A stretch of 64,000 nucleotides of DNA, taken from the IMG/VR virus record IMGVR_UViG_3300028416_000004, positions 168,515 through 232,514 of that record. One strand, written 5' to 3'. The position numbers and the translations under genes are program-made. The stretch comes from a virus. Of the stretch, positions 18,466 through 27,012 are shown in pieces. The first letter of the stretch is position 1. The number at the start of each line of letters is the position of its first letter. The notes beneath the pieces are model-generated. The model searched no databases, was not told the origin of the DNA, and was given only the letters and a program-made list of their open reading frames with translations.

Positions 18466-19152
18466 TTATAATCCAAATCTTCCTTTGGTTGTGTTATAAT
18501 TTTGTAATACTTCACTATCTGTTAACGCTCTATTGTAAATTAAAGTATTACCAATTTTTTTATCACTAGCAACATAACTACCACCTGGATAACTATTAAT
18601 AGATATACCTTGTGTTGTTTGTGCTTGACTACTAGAATTAGAAGACCCAAACAAAACTCCATTATGATATAGTGATACTGTAGATGTACCATTATAAGTA
18701 CCAACTATATTGTGCCAATTACCATCTTCTAAATCTGTTTTTAATATTTTAGGGGTTGCAGTACCATAAAAAAACTGTATACCACTATTCTCATAAAACC
18801 AGTATGTTCTAGAGTTAATACCTAAACCCTTACTTAATAAAACTTTATTATTAGATAATAAATTGAATTTAACCCACATAGAAACTGAAACAGAGATGGT
18901 ATTTAAAGAATCTGAATTTGATATTGAAACATAATCATTCACACCATCAAATGACACAATTCCTCCATTATCAGTTAAGTATGTTACACCATTGGTTAAT
19001 GTACCATCATTATTATTTGATGTTAAATCATTCCAAATAGTACCTGTACCTGGATATGATAATGTATTTCCTGCATCTAAATGTAACACTAACCCATCTG
19101 TTATTATATTTGATGTTTGTCTTGGTCTCACCCCTACTCTTGTTTGTGCCAT
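18466..19152 (-). CDS. LamG/concanavalin-like adhesin (putative receptor-binding protein)
   Basis: This encodes 228 residues. The first 15 (MAQTRVGVRPRQ...) match the start of the next gene and resemble the LRR genes upstream. Residues about 18-225 form one LamG/ConA-type jelly-roll: GLVLHLDAGN, SFDGVNDYVSI, VSMWVKFN, DGNWHNIVGTYNG, VSLYHNGV, and a closing IGNTLIYNRALTDSEVLQNYN. Such domains bind carbohydrates. As one of five proteins with a common N-terminus, it is probably an interchangeable tip or receptor-binding module. Confidence 0.8.
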   Translation of the reverse strand: MAQTRVGVRPRQTSNIITDGLVLHLDAGNTLSYPGTGTIWNDLTSNNNDGTLTNGVTYLTDNGGIVSFDGVNDYVSISNSDSLNTISVSVSMWVKFNLLSNNKVLLSKGLGINSRTYWFYENSGIQFFYGTATPKILKTDLEDGNWHNIVGTYNGTSTVSLYHNGVLFGSSNSSSQAQTTQGISINSYPGGSYVASDKKIGNTLIYNRALTDSEVLQNYNTTKGRFGL

Positions 19153-19175
19153 AATATTTTGTTTTTTAATTTATA

Positions 19176-19835
19176 TTATTTTTGTTTTCCGTTTCCTGAA
19201 TTGTATAGTTGTGATACTTCTGTTGGTGTTAGTTCTCTGTTCCAAATACCTATTTCATCCATATTACCATTTAAGAATTGACTAGATGTTCTCCTACTTA
19301 ATATAAAACCATTTACAAAACCCAAAGATGTACAATCAGTGAATGTTGTTGTACCAGCAGAAATTAAATTACCATCCATATACATATTTAATAATTTAGT
19401 TGACTCATTCCAAGCGAAAGCAACATGTCTCCAAACATTATTACCTATAGTTAAACTTTGTGATAAATAACCCCCATTTGTTTTGAATGCGTATAAAATT
19501 ATTGATGTAAATTGGAAAGTAAAACCCATAGACCCATTTGAACCGAAATTAGGTGTTTGAAAAAAACAGGCCGTACCTGTATTATTTTTATACACCCATC
19601 CACTTACCGTAAAATCTCCAGTAATACCAACATCACCTGTGTATTGTACATAATCATTAACACCATCAAACTTAAATCCTTGATTAATTTTACCTGTGTC
19701 ATATGTTGTTCCATTAATTAATGTTAAATCGTGTCCATTCCCTGTTTGGTCTATTGGTGTTCCATCAGCTCTATAATAAGCCAATAATCCATCCCATATA
19801 CCAGGTCTTCTAACCCCCACTCTTGTTTGTGCCAT
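19176..19835 (-). CDS. LamG/concanavalin-like adhesin, paralogue
   Basis: This encodes 219 residues, paralogous in plan to the downstream gene: MAQTRVGVRRPG then a LamG-type domain (GLLAYYRADG, GFKFDGVNDYVQYTG, FTVSGWVYKN, VWRHVAFAWNES, LNMYMDG, and a final IGIWNRELTPTEVSQLYNSG). It lies 23 nt upstream of its partner on the same strand. The two differ substantially outside structural positions, so they probably recognise different glycans. Confidence 0.8.
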   Translation of the reverse strand: MAQTRVGVRRPGIWDGLLAYYRADGTPIDQTGNGHDLTLINGTTYDTGKINQGFKFDGVNDYVQYTGDVGITGDFTVSGWVYKNNTGTACFFQTPNFGSNGSMGFTFQFTSIILYAFKTNGGYLSQSLTIGNNVWRHVAFAWNESTKLLNMYMDGNLISAGTTTFTDCTSLGFVNGFILSRRTSSQFLNGNMDEIGIWNRELTPTEVSQLYNSGNGKQK

Positions 19836-19872
19836 TTTTTATATTGTTTTAATTTTATTTGTTATTTTTAAA

Positions 19873-19905
19873 GAAAAAAAAAGGGTTTAAATAAATAAAC
19901 CCTTT
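19873..19905 (-). terminator. Terminator after the 68-aa gene
   Basis: The 10-bp stem AAAGGGTTTA (880-889) / TAAACCCTTT (896-905) has a 6-nt loop. On the minus strand it is followed by a U-tract (A-rich 873-882 on plus). It separates the LamG pair from the small gene upstream. Confidence 0.82.
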
Positions 19906-19922
19906 GTTTAATCTTTTAATTT

Positions 19923-20129
19923 TTAGATTACCTCTTCAGTTGATGTCCATTCAGGTCCTTCACAAATTGTAATCATTTCTTCTTTTGTGTAATCTGTGAA
20001 TGAATCACCTTCAACGATGAATTTTGTTCCATCGATTGACTTTCTTACTGTATCAGCTGTTGAATAACCTGTACATAATGAAAAGTCGAATGTTGTAATC
20101 TCTGCGATGTCTTTAATTGCGTATCCCAT
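19923..20129 (-). CDS. Small acidic protein in adhesin cluster
   Basis: This encodes 68 residues. No known family is recognised. It contains Cys-Thr-Gly-Tyr and repeated Thr/Asp/Glu and ends acidic (STEEVI). It sits between an LRR adhesin and the LamG pair and is bounded by its own terminator and an upstream element with TATTTATA. By analogy with other small proteins alternating with adhesins here, a fibre assembly or chaperone role is possible, but this one is not similar to the 74-76 aa pair. Confidence 0.55.
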   Translation of the reverse strand: MGYAIKDIAEITTFDFSLCTGYSTADTVRKSIDGTKFIVEGDSFTDYTKEEMITICEGPEWTSTEEVI

Positions 20130-20169
20130 TTTTTTTGTTTTTAATTAATTATTTGTTATTTTATTCAAT

Positions 20170-20209
20170 TATAAATATCTACCAATTTTTAATAATAGAG
20201 ATATTTATA
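20170..20209. promoter_or_regulatory. Inverted repeat with opposed TATTTATA motifs
   Basis: TATAAATATCT (170-180) is the exact reverse complement of AGATATTTATA (199-209), with an 18-nt spacer, then a T-run to 221 on the plus strand. It lies between leftward genes 20223-21656 and 19923-20129. It may be a promoter for the latter, with the motif also read on the other strand, or a weak terminator; only the symmetry is certain. Confidence 0.4.
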
Positions 20210-20222
20210 TTTTTTTTTTTTT

Positions 20223-21656
20223 TTAAATTCCACCACCATCGGTGATTGTCCATAAATCACTTAAAATTAAGTTTGATTTTGCTGCTTCAGCTGGACTTCC
20301 TATTGTGTATTTGGACGTACCAAAGTTAACAGACAAACCACTTACGGGGTTAAGTGCGTTCCATGCAACTAATAACTTATCATATTCAGTTGTTGTTATA
20401 GTTGAACCTCTTAGGAAATCTTTCATATTAGAAACAGTAGATATATCCCAAGTGTCTAATCCAACAACATCACACACACCTAAACCATAAAATGGTTCAT
20501 ACATAATAACTGGTCCAGATGTTCTTATTGTAATACCTGTAACATCAATATAATCAGCACCACACCCATTAAACATACCAGCGTATCTATTACCAAATGT
20601 TGTACAATTACTTAAATCCCAACCACTTACATTTAATGATGTTAAATTAACTGTGGGTGAGAAGGTATTAGATGTTGAAGTGACTTGAGAAACATCCCAT
20701 CCTGTTAAATCTAAATCGCCTGATATACCACAACCACGGAACATACCAATAATATTAGTGAATGGTACTGTTATATCTTCAATACCAGTTATTGTGGTTA
20801 AATTAGGTGTAGCTTGGAAGGTACTTGAGAAATTAACACCTAGTGTTCTAAAAGTAACTCCACTTACATCAACAGAAGTCAATGATATGTTATAGTAGAA
20901 CATTTGTCTGAAATCACTACAATTAGATAAATCCATTCCTGACATATCTAAAGATGTTAATGATGTACAACCTCTAAAAGTTTGGTACATAGTATATACT
21001 TTAGAAGTGTTAAGTGTGTTAAACCCTGTTACTGTAGTTAATGAGGTACAATTATAAAATACCTCTCTAAATTGAACATTTGAAGTTGTGTTTAATTTAC
21101 ATCCAGTAAAATCTATTGAAGTTAATGATGTACAAGATTGGAAACCACCAGTATAACCCCAACCAAAAGAAGTACAAGAAGTTAAATCCCAACCAGCTAA
21201 AGACATTGTGGTTAATGATGTACAACCATTAAAAGCATTTGCTAATGTATTAACTAATGATGTATTTGGAATATCTGTGGCATAAATTTCTAAATTACTA
21301 CACCCTTGGAAAGAAGTACCCATACTTCTCCATTCATTATAACCCCACTGATTAACTGACATCAATTTTTCTCTATCAGTACCATTAAATTTAGGCCAAG
21401 GTAAATTACCTAAGACTTTAATTGTATAAATTCCTGGTGTTGAATAGACGTGAGTTAAATCAGTATCATTATATGATGTAATTGTTGATGTTGTACCATC
21501 ACCCCACTCAATCGTTGCATTATAAACACCTAAATTTCCAGCACCTAAAATAAATGTATCACTCGCACTACCAGCATTTTCAGTGTTTATTGTAAATATA
21601 AATTTTCTTTTTTCCAAGGAACCATCTTTGATTCCAACTCTTATCTGTGCTGCCAT
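20223..21656 (-). CDS. BspA-like leucine-rich repeat adhesin with PKD-like domain
   Basis: This encodes 477 residues. The start MAAQIRVGIKDG shares the short N-terminal pattern of the neighbouring adhesins. Residues about 18-85 look PKD-like (ATIEWGDG, then HVYSTPGIYTIKV). Then about 13 BspA-type repeats of 20-25 residues run to near residue 440, with CTSLTSLDMSGMDLSNC-like units and aromatic F/M positions. These repeats form surface-exposed solenoids used in host-cell adhesion by Bacteroidetes and Mycoplasma. A receptor-binding role is inferred. Confidence 0.78.
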   Translation of the reverse strand: MAAQIRVGIKDGSLEKRKFIFTINTENAGSASDTFILGAGNLGVYNATIEWGDGTTSTITSYNDTDLTHVYSTPGIYTIKVLGNLPWPKFNGTDREKLMSVNQWGYNEWRSMGTSFQGCSNLEIYATDIPNTSLVNTLANAFNGCTSLTTMSLAGWDLTSCTSFGWGYTGGFQSCTSLTSIDFTGCKLNTTSNVQFREVFYNCTSLTTVTGFNTLNTSKVYTMYQTFRGCTSLTSLDMSGMDLSNCSDFRQMFYYNISLTSVDVSGVTFRTLGVNFSSTFQATPNLTTITGIEDITVPFTNIIGMFRGCGISGDLDLTGWDVSQVTSTSNTFSPTVNLTSLNVSGWDLSNCTTFGNRYAGMFNGCGADYIDVTGITIRTSGPVIMYEPFYGLGVCDVVGLDTWDISTVSNMKDFLRGSTITTTEYDKLLVAWNALNPVSGLSVNFGTSKYTIGSPAEAAKSNLILSDLWTITDGGGI

Positions 21657-21658
21657 AA

Positions 21659-21880
21659 TTATTCTGTTATTTCTTCTTCTTCATTGTTATCAACATCAAT
21701 TCCATAAACATTTAATAACTCTGTTTTCCAAGATGTTTCATCATCGAATATTGTGTGATTCGGTAAACCTGTTTCGGTTTGTTGTGGTGGGTCAGTTTTT
21801 CCGTAGTGAACAATTGAATTATCTTCATTTGTTGCAATCCACCATTTTTCATTCATTTCTGTTTTTGTTACTATTATCAT
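21659..21880 (-). CDS. Small acidic protein preceding LRR adhesin
   Basis: This encodes 73 residues: an amphipathic N-terminal part with WWIATNEDNSIVHYG, then a C-terminus ending in a run of Glu. It lies immediately before (2 nt) the 477-aa LRR adhesin on the same strand and so is probably cotranslated with it. The Trp/Tyr-rich N-terminus followed by an acidic tail is loosely like the 74-76 aa proteins near the other LRR genes. A fibre chaperone or tail assembly role is possible. Confidence 0.6.
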   Translation of the reverse strand: MIIVTKTEMNEKWWIATNEDNSIVHYGKTDPPQQTETGLPNHTIFDDETSWKTELLNVYGIDVDNNEEEEITE

Positions 21881-21907
21881 AATTTATTTTTTTATATAAA
21901 TATCATA

Positions 21908-21933
21908 TAAAAAGGGAGATATTCACCTCCCTT
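21908..21933 (-). terminator. Terminator after LRR adhesin 2
   Basis: The stem AAGGGAG (912-918) / CTCCCTT (927-933) is followed on the minus strand by a short U-tract. It lies 12 nt beyond the stop of the 21946-24144 gene. The U-tract is shorter than at neighbouring terminators. Confidence 0.6.
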
Positions 21934-21942
21934 CATTTTTTT

Positions 21943-22056
21943 TTATTAAACCGTTACAGTCCATCCTTTTGATGTTGCTATAGCAATATCTTCAGGAGTT
22001 AAATCAGCTGTACCAGGGTTATACCTAACATCTATTGTTTGAGATGTTGCGTTACC
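21943..22056. repeat. 114-bp direct repeat, copy 1 (3' end of LRR gene)
   Basis: This is identical to 24501-24614. It covers the last 37 codons or so of two paralogous LRR genes, which encode an identical C-terminus from SQTIDVRYN to SKGWTVTV. Flanking sequence diverges abruptly, consistent with recombination or conversion restricted to the gene ends. Confidence 0.9.
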
Positions 22057-24144
22057 TAGGTTGTTAAATATGTTTATTAAAGCCAATCTAGACAATTTGT
22101 TTGTATTATAACTATGTGATTTAGTTAAACCAAAAATATTAGATTCAGATAATTCAAAATTACTTCTTAACATAAGGTTAGCACTTGTTACGTTAGACAT
22201 ATCTAAACTACCAATTTTTCTTAGTTCTATACACCTGTCAAAAGTATAAGTCACATTTGTCGTTAAAGAAAAATCCAAATCAGGAATAATTTCAATTTTA
22301 CTAGAATTAAATAAATAATGTAAATTTGATTGTGAATTACTTGTATTGATTTGTGGTATAGTTTTTAAACCTGTACCTATAAACATTGCGTATATATTTG
22401 CACTATCTGTGTTAAAGTCTGATGGTAATTCTCTTAATGATGAACAACTATGGAACATATAACTCATATTTGAAACACCTGAAGTATTAATTAAACCATT
22501 TGGAAATCCTTCTAATGAACTACAATATATAAACATATAGAATGTTGTAGTACAATTTTGTAAATCTAATAATGGTAAGTTTTTTAAATTACTACATCCT
22601 TGGAAAACATTACTTAAAACTGTTGCAGATGAAGTATCTAAACCAGTAACAGTTTCTAAACTACTACAATTTAAAAACATTTTATTCATAGTAGTCACAT
22701 TACCAGTGTTTTGTAAATTAACTTCTTTTATCTTATTACTACCATCAAACATTTGTATTGTACTTGTACAAGAAGTTAAATCCAATGATATTTTTTCTAA
22801 TGAAGAACAATCTTTAAACATATAATCACATTTCGTTGAGTTTGAAGTATCAAACCCTTCAGGTAATTCTAATATACCTGAATTAAAAAACATATATTGC
22901 ATATTTGTAACACTGTCTGTGTTTAATAAATGTATTTTTCTTAAAGATGAACAATAACCAAACATACCATACATATTTGTACAACCACTAGTATCAAAAT
23001 CTTTAGGTATTTCTAATAACGAATTACAACTATGAAACATATAACCCATATTTGAAACACCAGATGTGTTAATTAAACCATTTTCAAATCTAACAATAGA
23101 AGAACAACGAACAAACATATAGTATGCTGTAGTACAAGAAGTAAAATCTATTTGTGGTACATCAATTAAACTAGAGCAACTTTCAAATAAATTACTTAAA
23201 TTTGTTGCAGATGAAGTATCTAAACCTGTTACAGTTTCTAAACTACTACAACCTTTAAACATTTTATTCATGTTTGTCACATTACCAGTATTTTGTAAAT
23301 TAGCTTCTTTTATCTTATTACTACCCTCAAAAATTTGTACTGTATTTGTACAAGAAGTTAAATCTAACGATATTTTTTCTAATGAAGAACAATTTTTAAA
23401 CATACTACCACATTCCGTTAGGTTTGAAGTGTCAAAATCAGATGGTAACTCTATTAAATTAGAACACCCATTAAACATACTAGTACCATTTGTAATGTTT
23501 GTCATATCAAATGATACCAATTTTTTAATTTTTGAATTAACAAAAAGACTAGTCGCATTAGTTATACTATGTGAACCAATAAATTCGATTTGTTCCATTT
23601 TTTTATGGTACGCACTCCCAGGTCTAAAAATACTTATATTTTGACCAGCTATTTTAACATCCAAAATATTAGAATAAGTAGCTACGTTTAATTCAGATTG
23701 ATAAGCGTAAGCTAAATCAAATTTAGTTAATGCACCTGGTACTTGTGGTGTTATTTTAACAATTACTTGTCTATATCCTTCAGATGTTAATGTTGACTCA
23801 TCAAGGTCTTCCCAATTCAATACATGATTTACTCTGTGAGTCGCACTTGTTTTTGATATACCATCATAATTAATAATGTTTCCATCACCCCAATCAACAG
23901 TAAAATCATCATTAACTGCAAAACCAACATAACTTGGTGTGTTTTCATATACACTAACCAACATGTAAACAACTTCATCACCATTATTAACTTCAGGCAA
24001 CGTTAACCAATCACTTGGTCTCACATAAGTATCATTAAATGTTGTTGTTTTTTCATATGTATAATTTAATTTATTATATCTTACCGTAGCATTCGGTAAG
24101 TACATATATTTTGGGGCTTGAACCCCTCCTACTACTTGTGCCAT
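21946..24144 (-). CDS. BspA-like LRR adhesin (paralogue A)
   Basis: This encodes 732 residues. The N-terminus MAQVVGGVQAPKYMYLPN is almost identical to that of the next gene. Residues about 75-95 contain VDWGDGNIINYD, a PKD-like hallmark. From about 180 to 665, BspA-type repeats (MFxxCSSLxxxP...DLTSCT, 22-24 residues) form a solenoid. The last 40 residues match paralogue B. The design suggests a conserved anchor, a variable repeat array and a conserved cap. It is probably a host-surface binding protein. Confidence 0.8.
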   Translation of the reverse strand: MAQVVGGVQAPKYMYLPNATVRYNKLNYTYEKTTTFNDTYVRPSDWLTLPEVNNGDEVVYMLVSVYENTPSYVGFAVNDDFTVDWGDGNIINYDGISKTSATHRVNHVLNWEDLDESTLTSEGYRQVIVKITPQVPGALTKFDLAYAYQSELNVATYSNILDVKIAGQNISIFRPGSAYHKKMEQIEFIGSHSITNATSLFVNSKIKKLVSFDMTNITNGTSMFNGCSNLIELPSDFDTSNLTECGSMFKNCSSLEKISLDLTSCTNTVQIFEGSNKIKEANLQNTGNVTNMNKMFKGCSSLETVTGLDTSSATNLSNLFESCSSLIDVPQIDFTSCTTAYYMFVRCSSIVRFENGLINTSGVSNMGYMFHSCNSLLEIPKDFDTSGCTNMYGMFGYCSSLRKIHLLNTDSVTNMQYMFFNSGILELPEGFDTSNSTKCDYMFKDCSSLEKISLDLTSCTSTIQMFDGSNKIKEVNLQNTGNVTTMNKMFLNCSSLETVTGLDTSSATVLSNVFQGCSNLKNLPLLDLQNCTTTFYMFIYCSSLEGFPNGLINTSGVSNMSYMFHSCSSLRELPSDFNTDSANIYAMFIGTGLKTIPQINTSNSQSNLHYLFNSSKIEIIPDLDFSLTTNVTYTFDRCIELRKIGSLDMSNVTSANLMLRSNFELSESNIFGLTKSHSYNTNKLSRLALINIFNNLGNATSQTIDVRYNPGTADLTPEDIAIATSKGWTVTV

Positions 24145-24184
24145 AATTTTTTATTTTTTTAATTAATTTGTTATTGTTTTTTTA

Positions 24185-24415
24185 TTATAATGTAGTTTCT
24201 TCTTCTGAAATATTATCTTCTTCTTCCTCTTCAGGTTTATTGAATATATCAATAAATCCTTCAGGTTCATCATCATACCATTTCCATCCATCAACTGGAT
24301 AGTTGTATGTATCTTTTTGTTCTTTTAATAAAGAATAATCACCATTATACACCGCATTCGGTGCATAATACCAACCTTCTTCGGTTTCTTTGTAAAATCC
24401 TAGTTTTAATTCCAT
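24185..24415 (-). CDS. Small acidic protein paired with LRR adhesin A
   Basis: This encodes 76 residues, near-identical over its first 60 to the protein at 26756-26980: KPGFYKETEEGWYYAPN-type start, YSLLKEQKDTY, WYDDEPEGFIDIFNKPEEE, then an acidic tail. It lies 40 nt upstream of the LRR gene on the same strand. The pairing with paralogous LRR proteins suggests a dedicated chaperone or attachment partner. No known family is recognised. Confidence 0.72.
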   Translation of the reverse strand: MELKLGFYKETEEGWYYAPNAVYNGDYSLLKEQKDTYNYPVDGWKWYDDEPEGFIDIFNKPEEEEEDNISEEETTL

Positions 24416-24461
24416 TTTTCTTTTTTTTATTTTTTAATTTGTTATTTTTTTTATAAATATG

Positions 24462-24490
24462 AAAAAAGAGAGGGAGAATACCCCCTCTTT
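24462..24490 (-). terminator. Terminator after LRR adhesin B
   Basis: AAAGAGAGGG can pair with CCCCCTCTTT across a short loop, with one mismatch. On the minus strand it is followed by U-rich sequence. It lies about 13 nt downstream of the 24504-26726 stop. Confidence 0.7.
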
Positions 24491-24500
24491 AATTATTAAA

Positions 24501-24614
24501 TTATTAAACCGTTACAGTCCATCCTTTTGATGTTGCTATAGCAATATCTTCAGGAGTTAAATCAGCTGTACCAGGGTTATACCTAACATCTATTGTTTGA
24601 GATGTTGCGTTACC
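24501..24614. repeat. 114-bp direct repeat, copy 2
   Basis: This is identical to 21943-22056. It covers the 3' end of LRR gene B and 3 nt beyond its stop. Confidence 0.9.
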
Positions 24615-26726
24615 CAAGTTGTTGAAAATGTTAACTAATTCAGTTCTAGATAACTTACCATGAAGATAAGTATGTGATTTAGTTAAACCATATATATCAG
24701 ACTTACCAATACCATAGTTATTTCTGAACATATTTGTTGCGTTAGTTACAGATGAAAAATCCAAACTACCTATTTTTCTAAGTCTTGAACAATAACCAAA
24801 CATTTCTCTACTATCTGTAATATTGGAAGTATCCAAATCAGGAATTTCTTCAATACCTGATTGTCTAAACATATAATAACCACTAGTTATATTTGAAGTA
24901 TTAATAGATGGTATTGTTTTTAAATTAGATGTTGTTTGAAACATATAAAGCATATTTGTTGCACTATCTGTATTAAAATCAGATGGTATTTCTATTAAAT
25001 TTGAACAATAACCAAACATACTTTGCATATTCGTTACACCTGATGTATTAATTATATCATTATCAAATCTTATGATTGAATTACACCCATAAAACATACT
25101 TGAAGTCCTTGTACAACTTTGTAAGTTAATTTTAGGTAAATCCATTAATTTATTACAACCATAAAACATTTGATGTGTTATTGTCATTGAACTTGTATCT
25201 AAACCAGTTATTTTAACTAAGTTTGAACAGCCGTAAAAAGCATCTTGTCCACTTGTTACATTGGATGTATTTATTAAATTAATTTCTCTTATCTGAGAAG
25301 AATTTTTAAACATATTGTGCATACTTGTACAACTAGATAAGTCTAATGTTGGTAACGTTTTTAATTTATAACAATGCGAAAACATCTCTCCAGCGTGTGT
25401 TATATTAGAGAAATCTAAATCAGGAATTTCTTCAATATCTGCTTGTCTAAACATATAATAACCACTAGTTATATTTGAAGTATTTAATAAAGGTATTCTT
25501 CTTAAAGAACTACATTTATTAAACATATAAGTCATATTTGTTGCACTAGATGTATCAAAATCTTTAGGTATTTCTATTAAATTTGAACAATGACCAAACA
25601 TACCTTGCATATTCGTTACACCTGATGTATTAATTATATCATTATCAAATCTTATGATTGAATTACACGCATAAAACATACTTGAAGTCCTTGTACAACT
25701 TTGTAAGTTAATTTCAGGTAAATCCATTAATTTATTACAACCATAAAACATTTGATGTGTTATTGTCATTGAACTTGTATCTAAACCAGTTATTTTAACT
25801 AAGTTTGAACAGCCGTAAAAAGCATCTTGTCCATTTGTTACATTGGATGTATTTATTAAATTAATTTCTCTTATCTGAGAAGAATGTTTAAACATATTTT
25901 GCATACTTGTACAACTTGTCAAATCTAATGTTGGTAATTTTTCTAATGAACTACAATACGCAAACATGTCATATACATTTGTTAAACTTGTTAAATCCAT
26001 ATCTTCTGGTAACTCTATTAATTTAGTACATTGTCTAAACATATAATAACCATTAGTGATATTAGACATATCTAAAGAAACTATTTTTTTAATAGTTGAA
26101 CCATTAAACATACTGTTACTAGCCACAATACTATTTGAACCAACAAACTCAAATTGTTCGAATTTTGGGTTATTACCACCACCAACTTTTAAATAATTGA
26201 TGTTTTGTCCAGCCATTTTCATATCCAAAAGACCTGAAAGACCTACACCACCATATACACCATTAAGCATTGATTGATAGAATGATTGATTATTGAAATG
26301 AGTTAAACCACCAGGAACTTGTGGTGTGATTTTAACAATTGCTTGTCTATATCCTTCTGATGTTAATGTTGATGGGTCAATGTCATCCCAATTTATTGAA
26401 TAACCTGTTTTACCATCAACAGCATTCACACTTGTACTATTTTGGTCATAATTAATAATATTTCCATCACCCCAATCAACAGTATAATCACCTCTAACTG
26501 AGAATACGATACTATTTGGGTTATTTTCATAAATTGCAACCAACATGTAAATTACTTCATCACCTTCATTTACCGCTGGTAAATCCAACCAATCCGCTGG
26601 TCTTGTATAAGTTTTGTATGGTGTTGTATCGATTGGATAATTATAATTTAATTTATTATATCTTACCGTAGCGTTAGGTAAGTAAATATATTTAGGTGCT
26701 TGTACACCTCCTACTACTTGTGCCAT
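24504..26726 (-). CDS. BspA-like LRR adhesin (paralogue B)
   Basis: This 740-residue protein has the same plan as paralogue A: MAQVVGGVQAPKYIYLPN start, PKD-like YTVDWGDGNIINYD near residue 90, a BspA-type repeat array from about 185 to 675, and the identical C-terminus. Within the array a block of about 115 residues occurs twice (HSSQIREINLINTSNV... onward, then NSSQIREINLINTSNV...), an internal duplication. The gene with its 74-aa partner forms a cassette duplicated from 21946-24415. Confidence 0.8.
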   Translation of the reverse strand: MAQVVGGVQAPKYIYLPNATVRYNKLNYNYPIDTTPYKTYTRPADWLDLPAVNEGDEVIYMLVAIYENNPNSIVFSVRGDYTVDWGDGNIINYDQNSTSVNAVDGKTGYSINWDDIDPSTLTSEGYRQAIVKITPQVPGGLTHFNNQSFYQSMLNGVYGGVGLSGLLDMKMAGQNINYLKVGGGNNPKFEQFEFVGSNSIVASNSMFNGSTIKKIVSLDMSNITNGYYMFRQCTKLIELPEDMDLTSLTNVYDMFAYCSSLEKLPTLDLTSCTSMQNMFKHSSQIREINLINTSNVTNGQDAFYGCSNLVKITGLDTSSMTITHQMFYGCNKLMDLPEINLQSCTRTSSMFYACNSIIRFDNDIINTSGVTNMQGMFGHCSNLIEIPKDFDTSSATNMTYMFNKCSSLRRIPLLNTSNITSGYYMFRQADIEEIPDLDFSNITHAGEMFSHCYKLKTLPTLDLSSCTSMHNMFKNSSQIREINLINTSNVTSGQDAFYGCSNLVKITGLDTSSMTITHQMFYGCNKLMDLPKINLQSCTRTSSMFYGCNSIIRFDNDIINTSGVTNMQSMFGYCSNLIEIPSDFNTDSATNMLYMFQTTSNLKTIPSINTSNITSGYYMFRQSGIEEIPDLDTSNITDSREMFGYCSRLRKIGSLDFSSVTNATNMFRNNYGIGKSDIYGLTKSHTYLHGKLSRTELVNIFNNLGNATSQTIDVRYNPGTADLTPEDIAIATSKGWTVTV

Positions 26727-26755
26727 AATTTTCTATTTTTTTAATTAATTTGTTA

Positions 26756-26980
26756 TTATAATTCACCTTCAGGTGTTTCTTCAGTTATTTCTTCTTCAGG
26801 TTTATTGAATATATCAATAAATCCTTCAGGTTCATCATCATACCATGACCACCCATCCGTTGGATAAGTGTAGGTATCTTTTTGTTCTTTTAATAAAGAA
26901 TAATCACCATTATACACTGCATTTGGTGCATAATACCAACCTTCTTCGGTTTCTTTGTAAAATCCTGGTTTTGTTTCCAT
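26756..26980 (-). CDS. Small acidic protein paired with LRR adhesin B
   Basis: This encodes 74 residues, near-identical to the 24185-24415 protein except in the acidic tail. It lies 29 nt upstream of LRR gene B. It forms the first gene of the duplicated two-gene cassette. Confidence 0.72.
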   Translation of the reverse strand: METKPGFYKETEEGWYYAPNAVYNGDYSLLKEQKDTYTYPTDGWSWYDDEPEGFIDIFNKPEEEITEETPEGEL

Positions 26981-27012
26981 TTTTCTTTTTTTTTATTTTT
27001 TAATTTGTTATT

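Noticed and set aside
18466-26980. Diversity-generating retroelement acting on the adhesin genes
   Set aside because: No reverse transcriptase or template repeat is visible in this window; the identical 114-bp stretch is at the genes' conserved ends, not a variable region.
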